Shown one piece after another: positions 43,769-53,261 of a DNA stretch of 64,000 nucleotides. The stretch spans positions 1 to 64,000 of the forward strand of contig CAYUVF010000003.1 of assembly GCA_964448045.1 (NCBI GenBank), given 5' to 3'. Made by a program: the position numbers and the translations under genes. The notes beneath the pieces were generated by a model, which saw nothing but the letters and a program-made list of their open reading frames with translations, ran no database searches and had not been told where the DNA came from. Every line of letters begins with the position of its first letter. Within the stretch, counting starts at the first letter, position 1. This DNA comes from CAYUVF01 sp964448045 (lineage in GTDB: Bacteria > Bacteroidota > Rhodothermia > Rhodothermales > Salinibacteraceae).

Positions 43769-44806
43769 CTACCGGGTGCGAAGAGCGACGTCGCCGTCTC
43801 CGGATGCGAGATAGATGCGCGGCCCGCCGCCGTTGACGGCCCCGCGATAGTTGACCTCGTCATCGTCTTCGTCGGCAATGCGGATCGAGTTCAGGTCGAA
43901 ATCAGTGTTGAAATCGACGTCCTCGTCGAAGTCGGTGTGGAGGTCGAAGGCGGCGCCGGGGGGCAGGTGCAACGTGAGCCGCGCCTCGTGCGTGTCTACG
44001 TGGAGGTCGTCGGACAGCGCGGCGATGGAGATATCGGCCTCGCCGTCGTGGGCTTCGAACCGGAAGCCACCGCGCAGATCCTCGGCTGTCAGCTCGCCGT
44101 CGTGCGTGTCCACATTCAGGTACCCGGCGACGTCGCGCAGCTCCATCTCTCCGTCGTGGCTTTCAATCGTCACATCGCCGATGTGGCCGGTGATGGAGAT
44201 GGGGCTGTCGTGGGTGTCGATTATCAGTTGCCCGCGCGTGTCGCGCAGGTCGATGCGGCCGTCGTGGCTGTCGATCCGCGTATCGCCGTCGTGGTCGCGC
44301 AGGGTAAGTGCGCCGTCGTGCGTGTCGAGGCGCAATCCCGCTCGCAGCCCCGTGAGGTCGACCGTCGATTCATGGTCGTCGATGGTCAGTCGCGCCGTGG
44401 CGGGCATCGTGAGGGTGTAGTGGACAGCGGGAATGTCGGTGCCGCCCCATCGCCATCCGTCGTCGAAGCTAAAGCCGAAGACAGTAGATTCATCGTCGCC
44501 GTCCTCGTGGGTAGTGGCGAGGCGCAAGCGGCGCTCGTTGGCGTCGATATCGATCGTCGTCTTCTCGGCTGCGGGGTCGTCATCCGTCGGCATGATGCGG
44601 ATCTCGTAGCGGACCTCGGCGCGGTCCCACGTATCGATGGCGATCTGGCCCTCGTGGTTGTCGAGGACGACTTCGCCATCGGCATCGAGGGGCACGGTGT
44701 TACTGAGTGTGCGGGCAGCGTCTTGTGCCACCGCGGAGGGGGCGAGCAGCAGAACGGCGGTGAGCAGCACGCCGAGGAAGCGGAGGGGAGAAGCAAGCTG
44801 AGGCAT
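43769..44806 (-). CDS. Exported DUF4097-type beta-solenoid with repeated His-Asp-Gly turns
   Basis: 345 residues from the ATG at 44806, with a signal peptide ending near A-V-A-Q. From about residue 140 to 290 the chain repeats every ~20-22 residues with T/S-H-D-G or a variant at the turn: DDHEST, DTHDGA, RDHDGD, DSHDGR, DTHDSP, ESHDGE, DTHDGE, EAHDGE, DTHEAR. This fits DUF4097 'adhesin' proteins, where parallel beta strands stack; stacked His/Asp could form a metal ladder. The C-terminus is acidic (DFDEDVDF). Function unknown. Isolated by terminators on both sides. Confidence 0.8.
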   Translation of the reverse strand: MPQLASPLRFLGVLLTAVLLLAPSAVAQDAARTLSNTVPLDADGEVVLDNHEGQIAIDTWDRAEVRYEIRIMPTDDDPAAEKTTIDIDANERRLRLATTHEDGDDESTVFGFSFDDGWRWGGTDIPAVHYTLTMPATARLTIDDHESTVDLTGLRAGLRLDTHDGALTLRDHDGDTRIDSHDGRIDLRDTRGQLIIDTHDSPISITGHIGDVTIESHDGEMELRDVAGYLNVDTHDGELTAEDLRGGFRFEAHDGEADISIAALSDDLHVDTHEARLTLHLPPGAAFDLHTDFDEDVDFNTDFDLNSIRIADEDDDEVNYRGAVNGGGPRIYLASGDGDVALRTR

Positions 44807-44913
44807 TGCAGTGTAGCAGTTCGTGTGGAAGGGTCGCGACCGTGCGGCCGGGACGGAGCCCCCGGCCTCATTCTTAGCAGACACGGGTATCCGCGAAATG
44901 GTTGCACCGCGCC

Positions 44914-44953
44914 AAACAAACGCGCGCATCCGGGCTGATGCCCCGATGCGCGC
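44914..44953 (-). terminator. Terminator after lipA
   Basis: On the minus strand GCGCGCATC, a GGGG/CCC inner helix, then GATGCGCGC and the T-rich GTTTGTTTG. It lies 26 nt past the lipA stop. Confidence 0.85.
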
Positions 44954-44978
44954 AGGATTCTTCGATACGTAAGTGGAG

Positions 44979-45971
44979 TCAAACGTGCTGCTCGGCGTGG
45001 TAGCTGGAGCGCGTCAGTGGGCTGCTCTCTACGTGCTCGATGCCCTTCGCCTCGCCGACCTCTTTATACCAGTTGAAGACATCCGGGTGAACCCATTCTT
45101 CGACGGGCAGGTGCATCTCCGTCGGCTGCATGTACTGGCCGATGGTCATCACGTCGAGGCCGATTTCGACGAAGTCGTCCATGATCTCCAGCACTTCCTC
45201 TTTTGCCTCGCCGAGGCCCACCATGATGCCACTCTTGGTGCGCAAGCCTTCTTCTTTGGCCCAGCGCAGCACATCGAGCGAGCGCTGGTAGTTGGCCTGC
45301 GGGCGGACGCGGCGGTAGAGACGCGGGACGGTTTCGACGTTGTGATTGAAGATGTCGGGCCGCGCGTCGAAGACGGTCTGGCACGCCTCGCGGATGCCGC
45401 GGAAGTCGGGTGTGAGCACTTCGCAGGTGGCGCCCAGGTCGTGGATGCGCTCGATCGTCTCGGCAAAGATGGGAGCGCCGCCGTCCTCGCGCTCGTCGCG
45501 GTTGACGCTGGTGATGACCGCATGCTGGATACCCATCTTATCGACGGCTTCGGCCACGCGGCGCGGCTCATCCCAGTCGAGGCCCTTGTCCGGCCGGCCT
45601 GTCTTCACGGCGCAGAAGCCGCAGGAGCGGGTGCAGACGTTGCCCAGGATCATGAAGGTGGCGGTGCCGGCGCTCCAGCACTCGCCCATGTTGGGGCAGT
45701 TGGCGCTCTCGCAGACGGTGTGCAGGTCGTACTCATCGACCAGGCTGCGCACTTTTTTGTACTCTTGCCCCTGCGGGAGCTTGACGCGGAGCCAGTCGGG
45801 GCGCTTGCCGCGTTGGTTTTTGTTTTCGTTCTCAACGACGGGGAGTTCAAAGAAACCGGGATCTCCATCTCCCGTTGCACCCAGGGACTCTTTTTCGACC
45901 GTTTTGAGAGTGACGTCGTCGGGGGTTTTGGGGCGGCGTTGCTCGGCGGTGGGATCGCTGCGATCGGGCAT
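44979..45971 (-). CDS. lipA: Lipoyl synthase (radical SAM)
   Basis: 330 residues. Two iron-sulfur sites: the auxiliary cluster cysteines in CESANCPNMGEC and the radical-SAM cysteines in CTRSCGFC, plus the RSSY C-terminal motif (LTRSSYHAEQ) whose Ser ligates the auxiliary cluster. It inserts two sulfurs into octanoyl groups on lipoyl domains. A ~45-residue charged N-terminal extension precedes the conserved start. lipB is not adjacent. Confidence 0.97.
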   Translation of the reverse strand: MPDRSDPTAEQRRPKTPDDVTLKTVEKESLGATGDGDPGFFELPVVENENKNQRGKRPDWLRVKLPQGQEYKKVRSLVDEYDLHTVCESANCPNMGECWSAGTATFMILGNVCTRSCGFCAVKTGRPDKGLDWDEPRRVAEAVDKMGIQHAVITSVNRDEREDGGAPIFAETIERIHDLGATCEVLTPDFRGIREACQTVFDARPDIFNHNVETVPRLYRRVRPQANYQRSLDVLRWAKEEGLRTKSGIMVGLGEAKEEVLEIMDDFVEIGLDVMTIGQYMQPTEMHLPVEEWVHPDVFNWYKEVGEAKGIEHVESSPLTRSSYHAEQHV

Positions 45972-46207
45972 AAAACATCAGAGATTAGCAGTGAACGTCC
46001 CGCACAGGGGAGCGAGCGGGACCGGTTCAGCGAGGTGCGCAAAGCACCGGGCAAAATCCTACGGTAGAGGGGGAAGGGCGTTCCTGTTTCGGTGAAGCGA
46101 GGCCTCTACCATTTCCGGTCGCTACGGCCTATGTTGACCGTCCGGCCGGGCTCCCCGTTTGCCCCCGATTTTTTCTGTTTTCGATCCGAACCAGTCTACG
46201 CCGATTT

Positions 46208-47605
46208 ATGAACGCCACGCAGAATGCGACCTCCCCGGTGGAGCCCAACTCGATCGATAGCGCCCACGTGCGCGACGTGCTCTCGCGGCACTTGCTCACG
46301 AAGGGCATGATGCCCATGGTGCTCGACATGGACGAAAGCCAGGGCGTGACCCTGCGCGATAAGCGGACCGGCACGGCGTACGTCGACCTCTTCGGCTTTT
46401 ACGCCTCCAGCCCGCTCGGCATGAATCATCCCAAGCTCACGGAGGACGAGGGGTTCATGGAGCGCCTAATGGATGCCGCCCTCAACAAGGTCACGAACTC
46501 GGATGTCATGACGCAGCACATGGCGCGGTTCGTGGACACCTTCAGCCGCGTCGGGATTCCGGAGTATCTGCCCTACACGTTTTTCATCTCGGGCGGAGCG
46601 TTGGCCGTCGAAAATGCCCTTAAAGCTGCCTTCGATTGGAAGGTGCGCACCAACTTCAAGAAGGGGTATCGCCGCGAGGTTGGTCATCAGGTGTTGCACT
46701 TCGATCAAGCCTTCCATGGGCGGTCGGGCTACACCATGTCGCTTACCAACACCGCCGATCCGCGCAAGACGATGTACTACCCGAAGTTCGATTGGCCGCG
46801 GATCACCAATCCGAAGATCCACTTTCCGCTCGATGCCGACGAGCAGGAGCGCGTTCGCGAGCATGAGGCGCAGGCGCTTCAGCAGGCGAAGCAGTACTTC
46901 CATCATCGGAAGGATGAGATTGCTGCTGTCATCCTCGAACCCATTCAGGGGGAGGGGGGCGATAATCACTTTCGTCCCGAATTTCTCCAGCAGCTCAAAG
47001 ACCTCGCACATGAAAACGACGCGCTGCTCATCTTCGACGAGGTGCAGAGTGGCGTGGGCATCACCGGCAAATTCTGGGCGCATCAGTCGTTGGGTGTGAC
47101 GCCAGACATCATGGCGTTCGGCAAGAAGACGCAGGTGTGCGGCATCCTGGCTGGCAAAAAACTCGACGCGGTCGACGGGCATGTCTTTCAGACGCCGAGC
47201 CGCATTAACTCTACCTGGGGCGGCAATATCGTCGATATGGTGCGCTTCGATCGCATTCTGGAGATTATCGAAGAGGATGAGCTGGTGGCCCATGCCGATG
47301 CGGCGGGGACGCACCTGCAGGAGCGGCTGCACGAGCTGGAAGACGACTTTGCCATCCTCACCAACGTGCGCGGCCGGGGCCTGATGTGCGCCTTTGATCT
47401 GCCCACAAAGAACGTCCGCGATCGGTTTCTGGAGCGGTGCTACGATGAAGGTGCCATCATCCTCGGATGTGGCGACAGCGCGGTGCGCTTCCGCTCGCCG
47501 CTGACGATTACGCAGGATGAGATCGATGAGGGTATCGAGCGGGTGCGGCGCGCGTTGCGCGACGTGGAGCGCGAGTATGAAGCCAGCAACGGCGCGGTGA
47601 TGTAA
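46208..47605 (+). CDS. lat: L-lysine 6-aminotransferase (class III, PLP)
   Basis: 465 residues. Class III aminotransferase with FISGGALAVENALKAAFDW for PLP phosphate binding, ILEPIQGEGGDNHF, IFDEVQSGVGITGKFW and the Schiff-base Lys in AFGKKTQVCGI, a form specific to lysine-epsilon aminotransferases. It converts lysine and 2-oxoglutarate to aminoadipate semialdehyde (piperideine-6-carboxylate) and glutamate, a route for lysine breakdown. Its TAA stop at 47603-47605 is also the left target duplication of the MITE that follows. Confidence 0.92.
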   Translation: MNATQNATSPVEPNSIDSAHVRDVLSRHLLTKGMMPMVLDMDESQGVTLRDKRTGTAYVDLFGFYASSPLGMNHPKLTEDEGFMERLMDAALNKVTNSDVMTQHMARFVDTFSRVGIPEYLPYTFFISGGALAVENALKAAFDWKVRTNFKKGYRREVGHQVLHFDQAFHGRSGYTMSLTNTADPRKTMYYPKFDWPRITNPKIHFPLDADEQERVREHEAQALQQAKQYFHHRKDEIAAVILEPIQGEGGDNHFRPEFLQQLKDLAHENDALLIFDEVQSGVGITGKFWAHQSLGVTPDIMAFGKKTQVCGILAGKKLDAVDGHVFQTPSRINSTWGGNIVDMVRFDRILEIIEEDELVAHADAAGTHLQERLHELEDDFAILTNVRGRGLMCAFDLPTKNVRDRFLERCYDEGAIILGCGDSAVRFRSPLTITQDEIDEGIERVRRALRDVEREYEASNGAVM

Positions 47606-47766
47606 GAGACTGTCTATGAAGATTTCCGTGGGCTGCGACTTCGCCGGTTTTGGCGTACGGAGCCGGTTGTTCTCAGGAAGTAGTTCCACTACGTCCATCG
47701 AAGAGCCGGCCCCATCCACGCAAAACGGCTGTGTCTTGCCTCCACGTTAACTTCGCATACAGTCTC
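47606..47766. mobile_element. 161-bp MITE (IS5-type ends) flanked by TAA target duplication
   Basis: The left end GAGACTGTCTATGAAG and the inverted right end GAGACTGTATGCGAAG match at 13 of 16 positions. Identical 3-bp TAA lies at 47603-47605 and 47767-47769. Inner sequence also pairs: CCGTGG/CGTGG, GCCGGTTTTGGCGT/GCCGTTTTGCGT and GGAGCCGG/GGGGCCGG in mirrored order, so most of the element can fold into one long imperfect hairpin. No transposase is encoded. Three-base T-N-A duplications are typical of the IS1031 subgroup of IS5. Confidence 0.8.
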
Positions 47767-47924
47767 TAAGGGGGCTGCTCTCGGCCACCCTGCAGCCGAG
47801 AATGGGGGGCGCCGGCATCCATTTTGTGCAATGGGGGTGTGCATCGGGAGTATCTTGCCGTTGTACACTATTTTCGCGAATTTTACGATCTCCTGTCGCT
47901 CTTCAGGTTCTCGCTCTGTTCCTC

Positions 47925-50267
47925 ATGATGTCCGGTCTGATGTCTCGGTTGCCCTCGTTCTATTCGATTCTATTTTTTCTTATGGTTTTGGGGATGGGGA
48001 CTGCGGTGGGCACCGGATCCGCGCAGGGGCAGGGCACCGTCCTCCCGCCGGGCCGCGAGGCGCCCGAGAAGCCACAGTGGGTTGAGGTCGAGGTCCCCGT
48101 GGAGGTGGTCAACCGGGCGCTACGGCGGGCCGGACGCGCGCCGATCGCGCCCAAAGCCGGGACGAGCACGGTCCTCATGCGATACGAACAACCCGTAGCG
48201 CGGGTGTGGAGCTTCGCGGAGGCAGCGCATGCGTCCGATTTTTCGCTGATGACCCATCTCGTCCCCTCCGCCCTGTCCGATTCCAAAAATTCAGATGGCA
48301 GCATTGTCATCGCCGGGATCGATTTTGATCAGAATGGCAGCCTCTCTGGCACATTCAACATCCCGGCCGATCCCCACGGCGCCGTGGGGCAAAATCATAT
48401 CTGCCACGTGGTAAATGTCTCCATCCAGTGCCACCTCAAGGACGGGACGAGCGTGTTTGCGGAGAGTCTCGATTCTTTCTTCAGCGACGGCGACGATCTG
48501 TTTGATCCGCGCATCGTCTACGACGCCCGTGAGGATCGATTCGTCGTTCTCGTACTGAGCAAAGTCGATGACGGCACCGCGCTCAACGACCGCTCCGAAA
48601 TGCTCTTGGCTGTCTCCGACGATGGCGACCCCGCAGGCACCTGGTACACGCAGTCGTTCAACATGCGTGAAATATTTACGGTGAACAATGAGTCGACCGC
48701 CTGCTGGTTTGACTACCCCGCGGTGGCGGTCGACGAAGACGCGCTGTACGTGACCGGCAATTTTTTCTCATTCGATAGCCAGAATCAAGATTCCTTTTGC
48801 GACAGCTGGGTAGGCATCTACGACAAAGGGCTCTACAACGGCGGAGGCGCCGAGTCCACCGAGATCTTCTTCGGTGATCCGAATGAGAACTTTGGGCAGC
48901 AAGATTTCGATAGCACCTTGCAGCCCGCGCAGATTCTGGGCACCGGTCCGCCCGATACAACGGGAACGTGGCTGTTTCAATACTCGGGTCTTCACGATAC
49001 GGGGACTGGAAATGACTTCTGGCTGGTGACGCGCATCGACGATCCGGTTAGCAATCCGTCGTTTACTTCAGAGTTTGTGTCCCTGGGGGATGTCGACGAC
49101 ACCTCAACCTCTATCCCCAACGCGCCGCAGCCGGGTGGAACCACCCTCGTCGAAACGAATGACCGGCGGGCGTTGGATGCGGTATGGCGCGACGGGGTTC
49201 TCTGGGGCACGACGACAGTTCTTCCACCTACGGGAGACCTGGGGGGGGGGCCCAACGCCAACGAGGCGACTGCCCTGTTTGCACAGATTGATGTCAGTGT
49301 CAGCCCGATGAGTCCAATCGCGGTGGAGCCACTCGGCGGGGAGGACGTCGACGCGGAGGCGCACACCTATTTCCCGAGCGTCACGGTGGATGCCAGCGGG
49401 AATGCGGCGTTTGGGTTCACCTTGTCAAGTCCGAACACGTTTGTAGGCTCGTATCTGGTCACGCGTCCGGATGGCGGATCGCTGGGCTCCACGCTGCTGG
49501 CTCAGGAAGGACAGGGGCACTATGAGCGGACCTTCAGCGGGAGCCGCAACCGGTGGGGGGACTACTCGGCCGTACGGATCGATCCCTCGGATGGCTCGGT
49601 CTGGACGATCAACAAAGTTGCCCTCACCGAGGAGGCCAGCTGCACGTCGGACTGCGGGCGTTGGGGGACGTATCTTGTCAATTTTCCCGCCGGTGTGCTT
49701 CCGGTGGAGCTCACGTCGTTTGAGGCGGTGGCCGATGACGGAGGTGTCGTGCTCACGTGGGAGACGGCCTCGGAGACGAACAACGCCGGGTTTGAAGTGC
49801 AACGGCGCACAGTTGAGGATGCGGATGCCTGGACCCAGGTCGCCTTCGTCGAGGGCATGGGCACGACGGGCGAGCCGCAGCGCTACCGCCACGAGGTTGA
49901 CGGGCTGGCGCCGGGCGCGCATCAGTTCCGCCTGAAGCAGGTCGACTACGACGGGGCGTTCGAGTACAGCCCGGTCGTGGAGGCGACCGTGGCGCTGGGG
50001 ACGGCTTACCGGCTGACGGCGCCGTATCCGAACCCGTCGTCGGGGCAGGCGGTGCTGGAGCTGACGGTGGAGCAGGCGCAGGAGGTGCGAGCGGGGCTCT
50101 ACGACGCGTTGGGTCGCCGGGTGGCGGTGCTCTTTGACGGGGAGGTGGAGGCGAACGCGCCGGTGCGGCTGCGCCCGGGGGGCGAGCGGTTGGCCAGCGG
50201 GGTGTACGTGGTGCGAGTGGTCGGCGAGACGTTTACGGCCCAGCAAAAGCTGACCCTCGTGCGGTAA
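47925..50267 (+). CDS. Secreted beta-propeller-like protein with T9SS sorting domain
   Basis: About 780 residues from the ATG at 47925 (others at 47928 and 47940). Signal peptide ends near S-A-Q-G. The central part has propeller-like repeats: DPRIVYDAREDRFVVLVL, EMLLAVSDDGDPAGTWY and DYPAVAVDEDALYVTGNFFSF. Then a fibronectin-like module (VELTSFEAVADDGGVVLTWETASETNNAGFEVQR) and a type A T9SS domain (PYPNPSSGQAVLEL ... GVYVVRVVGETF, final L-T-L-V-R). Likely a cell-surface or released protein. No enzymatic motif was recognised. Its last 567 bp are nearly identical to the end of the 51164 gene. Confidence 0.8.
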   Translation: MMSGLMSRLPSFYSILFFLMVLGMGTAVGTGSAQGQGTVLPPGREAPEKPQWVEVEVPVEVVNRALRRAGRAPIAPKAGTSTVLMRYEQPVARVWSFAEAAHASDFSLMTHLVPSALSDSKNSDGSIVIAGIDFDQNGSLSGTFNIPADPHGAVGQNHICHVVNVSIQCHLKDGTSVFAESLDSFFSDGDDLFDPRIVYDAREDRFVVLVLSKVDDGTALNDRSEMLLAVSDDGDPAGTWYTQSFNMREIFTVNNESTACWFDYPAVAVDEDALYVTGNFFSFDSQNQDSFCDSWVGIYDKGLYNGGGAESTEIFFGDPNENFGQQDFDSTLQPAQILGTGPPDTTGTWLFQYSGLHDTGTGNDFWLVTRIDDPVSNPSFTSEFVSLGDVDDTSTSIPNAPQPGGTTLVETNDRRALDAVWRDGVLWGTTTVLPPTGDLGGGPNANEATALFAQIDVSVSPMSPIAVEPLGGEDVDAEAHTYFPSVTVDASGNAAFGFTLSSPNTFVGSYLVTRPDGGSLGSTLLAQEGQGHYERTFSGSRNRWGDYSAVRIDPSDGSVWTINKVALTEEASCTSDCGRWGTYLVNFPAGVLPVELTSFEAVADDGGVVLTWETASETNNAGFEVQRRTVEDADAWTQVAFVEGMGTTGEPQRYRHEVDGLAPGAHQFRLKQVDYDGAFEYSPVVEATVALGTAYRLTAPYPNPSSGQAVLELTVEQAQEVRAGLYDALGRRVAVLFDGEVEANAPVRLRPGGERLASGVYVVRVVGETFTAQQKLTLVR
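49701..50267. repeat. C-terminal domain repeat, copy 1 (complete)
   Basis: The 73 bp from 49701 match 53033-53105 with two differences, and 50212-50267 match 53206-53261 with one. It encodes the fibronectin-like module and T9SS tail and is the source of the assembly gap in copy 2. Confidence 0.9.
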
Positions 50268-50408
50268 AGTTCTCCTCGTTTAGTAGACGGTCCCCGCATC
50301 CGCCTGAGTGCGGAGGATAGGATCGGGTGATCCAAAAACACTACATTATTCTGAGTGCGCGTGCTACATTGCATTCAAGTTGGCAGCCCAGACCCACGCC
50401 CTTCAACC

Positions 50409-51041
50409 ATGACCGCGTCGTTGCCCCGTATTGTTGGCTGGTGGAACGTGATGTGCATTATCGCGATTGCGCTGATGGCCGGCGGCGCGGCCACGAACGT
50501 GGCCCGCGCGCAGCCGGCCGATTCGATCCGCGCAGAGGCGCAGCGCGCCTTCCACGGGCCCGACCGGACCGGCAAAGACGGTCCGCTGGCAAAGGTGGGG
50601 ATGGATCTGGCGCTTCTGTATTACGAATACCGGGCGCATCGGGACGAGGGAGGCACGCCCTCCGCCTTTCGTCCGCAGTCCGTGCGAGTGCCGGTCGATA
50701 GCGGATTCGTCACCATCGACGCCACGGCGGCGGACACGGCGGCGACGCTCCGCGCTGAGTTGGAGCGCCTGGGGCTGGTTCGGGCAGCGGCTGCGGGGCG
50801 CGTCGTCTCTGGCCGGCTGCCGATTGAAGCCATCCCCGACATGGCGGCGCTGGAGGCGCTCCGTTCGGCACGCCCGGCCCGAGCAATGACGCAGGCGGAG
50901 ACGCCCACCCCGGCGCCCGCGCCCGAAGCCGATTCCGCCCCGACGGATCCCGATCCGGAAGGGCGATCTATCCTGTGGTACATTGGCGCCGCGGCCATCG
51001 TGCTCATCGGAGGCGCATTGGCCTTTTTCTTGCGCCGCTAA
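50409..51041 (+). CDS. Membrane-anchored stand-alone propeptide paralogue of the adjacent subtilases
   Basis: 210 residues from the ATG at 50409. Signal peptide ends near A-R-A-Q. Residues ~40-165 are homologous to the N-terminal region of the two subtilase-like proteins downstream: FHGPDRTGKDGPLAKVG, LYYEYRAH, LRAELERLGL, SGRLPIEAIPDMAALEALRSARPA. Where those continue into the catalytic domain, this one has a Pro/Glu linker (TPAPAPEADSAPTDP) and a final membrane helix with a basic end (ILWYIGAAAIVLIGGALAFFLRR region). It has no protease domain and no T9SS tail. It could act as an inhibitor or foldase in trans; this is inference. Confidence 0.75.
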   Translation: MTASLPRIVGWWNVMCIIAIALMAGGAATNVARAQPADSIRAEAQRAFHGPDRTGKDGPLAKVGMDLALLYYEYRAHRDEGGTPSAFRPQSVRVPVDSGFVTIDATAADTAATLRAELERLGLVRAAAAGRVVSGRLPIEAIPDMAALEALRSARPARAMTQAETPTPAPAPEADSAPTDPDPEGRSILWYIGAAAIVLIGGALAFFLRR

Positions 51042-51058
51042 CATCCGCACACACGGAG

Positions 51059-51084
51059 GACCGGTCAGAGAGACCGGCCAGAGA
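51059..51084. repeat. 13-bp tandem duplication after a stop codon
   Basis: GACCGGTCAGAGA followed directly by GACCGGCCAGAGA (one difference), 17 bp past the stop of the propeptide-like gene. Confidence 0.8.
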
Positions 51085-51163
51085 GCCCCGGGGCCGCATC
51101 TTGGACGCGGGGCAGCCAGCCGCATCATTACAAATCTACCTGTCTGTATATCAGCAAGGCACC

Positions 51164-53261
51164 ATGACCGACTGTTTCCGCCCATACCGTACTCTCGTGC
51201 TGCATCCATCCACGATGGTCGCCGGGCTCGTCTGGAGCGGGGTGGCGTTGATCCTCATGGGCGGCGTGCTTCCGGCGCAGGCGCAGCCGGTGCAGGAACA
51301 GGTGCGGCAGCGCACCGAACGGGCGTTCCACGGACCCGACCGGACCGGCAAAGACGGGCCGCTCGCCAAGGTCGGATACGCGTTGGCCGAGCTGTACTAC
51401 GAGTACGAAGCGCATCGGGCGAAGCGCATCTCCGGGGCGTTCGCGCCGCAATCCGAGCGGCTGCCGGTCCGAAACGGGCACGTCATCGTCGACGTGGTTG
51501 CCACCGACGCGCCGGCCGGCCTCCGTGCTCAGCTGGAGGCGCTGGGGGTTGACGTGCACGCTCAGGCGGGGCGTATGCTCTCGGCTCGGGTGCCCATCGA
51601 GCGGATTCCCGACATGGCCGCCCTCGATGGGCTTCGCTTCGCCCGGCCCGCTCTCGCGATGACGCACATCGGCGACGTGACCTCGCAGGGCGATACGGCA
51701 ATGCGGGCCCAGATTGCCCGAGCCGACTACGGCGTCGACGGCTCCGGCTACACCATCGGCGTGCTGTCCGATACGTATGATAATTACGACGGATCGCCCA
51801 CGACGACGGCTTCGGACGATGTGCAATCGGGCGATTTGCCGGGGACGAACAATCCGGAGGGATACACCACGCCCGTCGACGTGCTCGACGATAGCGCCAG
51901 CCCGCGGAGTGACGAGGGCCGCGCCATGATGCAGCTCATTCACGACGTGGCGCCCGGCGCTGCGCTGTCCTTCCACACGGCCTTTGGCGGCCAGGCTGAC
52001 TTCGCGCAGGGCATTCGGGATCTGCGCGATGCCGGGGCGCAGATCATCGTCGACGATGTCATCTACTTCGCCGAGCCAATGTTTCAGGACGGCCCCATTG
52101 CGCAGGCCGCCGACGAAGTCAAAAACGATGGGGTCGCCTACTTTTCATCGGCTGGAAACTTTGGCACGCAGTCGTACGAGAGCGATTTCCGGCTCGAAGG
52201 CCAATCGCACGATTTCGACGCCGGGGGGACGGTCGATACGCTACAGGGAATCTCGGTGGGGACCAACAACACCATCACCTTCATTGTGCAGTGGGATGAG
52301 CCGTTTTTCAGCGTCTCGGGCAGTCCGGGATCACAGGTCGATATCGACATCGCGGTTCTCGACGATACGCTGGGTGTGCAGGCGGAGTCTGTCGATAATA
52401 ACATCGGCGATGACCCGGTCGAGATTCTCGACTTCGAAAACGATGGCAACATCGATGTCGACGGGAACGGCGCGGATACGAATTTTCATCTCCGCATCGA
52501 ACTGGCCTCGGGGTCGGCGCCGGGCACGGTGAAGTACATCTACAACGGAAATCTCAACATTCAGGAATACAACACCAATAGCTCTACCCTGTACGGCCAC
52601 GCCAACGCCGATGGGGCGATGGCCGTGGGCGCGAGCGCATGGTTTAACACGCCCGCGTACGGTACCAGTCCCCCGCAGATTAACGGATTCTCGGCATTGG
52701 GCGGAACGCCTATTATTTTCGATACGGCGGGCAACCGCCTCGGTAGTCCGGAGACGCGTCAGAAGCCCGAGGTGGTGGGGCCGGATGGGGGAAACAATAC
52801 GTTTTTCGGAAATGATAGTGGAGCCGATTCAGATAGTTATCCCAACTTCTTCGGCACCTCGGCCGCGGCGCCGCACGTTGCCGCCGTCACCGCGCTGATG
52901 TGGGAGAACCGCCCGGGCCTTACGGTCGACCAGCTCTACGCTGAGCTGGAGGGCACCTCGATCGACATGAGCACGTCCGGCTTCGATTACCGCACCGGCT
53001 ACGGCCTCGTGCAGGCCGATCAGGCGGCCCTCCCGGTGGAGCTTACGTCATTTGAGGCGGTGGCCGATGACGGAGGTGTCGTGCTCACGTGGGAGACGGC
53101 CTCGGNNNNNNNNNNNNNNNNNNNNNNNNNNNNNNNNNNNNNNNNNNNNNNNNNNNNNNNNNNNNNNNNNNNNNNNNNNNNNNNNNNNNNNNNNNNNNNN
53201 NNNNNTGCGAGTGGTCGGCGAGACGTTTACGGCCCAGCAAAAGCTGACCCTCGTGCGGTAG
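51164..53261 (+). CDS. Subtilase-like secreted protease, Glu at the His position, with T9SS tail (interrupted by assembly gap)
   Basis: From the ATG at 51164: signal peptide, propeptide-like domain (~40-165), S8-like domain with D203 (GVLSDTYD), E251 (SDEGRAMMQLIHDVAPG, where active subtilases have H in an H-G-T motif), N332 (SSAGNFG, oxyanion) and S566 (GTSAAAPHVAA). Then the module shared with the 47925 protein. The N run at 53106-53205 breaks the frame; the correct end is the T9SS tail in frame with GETFTAQQK and TAG at 53259-53261. Compared with copy 1 of the repeat the missing piece is about 438 bp, a whole number of codons. Confidence 0.8.
53033..53261. repeat. C-terminal domain repeat, copy 2 (mostly lost in gap)
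   Basis: Only the first 73 bp and last 56 bp of the repeat remain around the N run. Both edges match copy 1 almost base for base. Confidence 0.9.
53106..53205. other. Assembly gap of 100 N
   Basis: Exactly 100 N, a standard placeholder for unknown length. By alignment to 49774-50211 the true distance is probably 438 bp. Confidence 0.97.

Noticed and set aside
43727..44938. 403-residue plus-strand frame rich in Val/Asp
   Set aside because: It is the mirror of the repetitive solenoid gene, which has a signal peptide and terminator on the minus strand.
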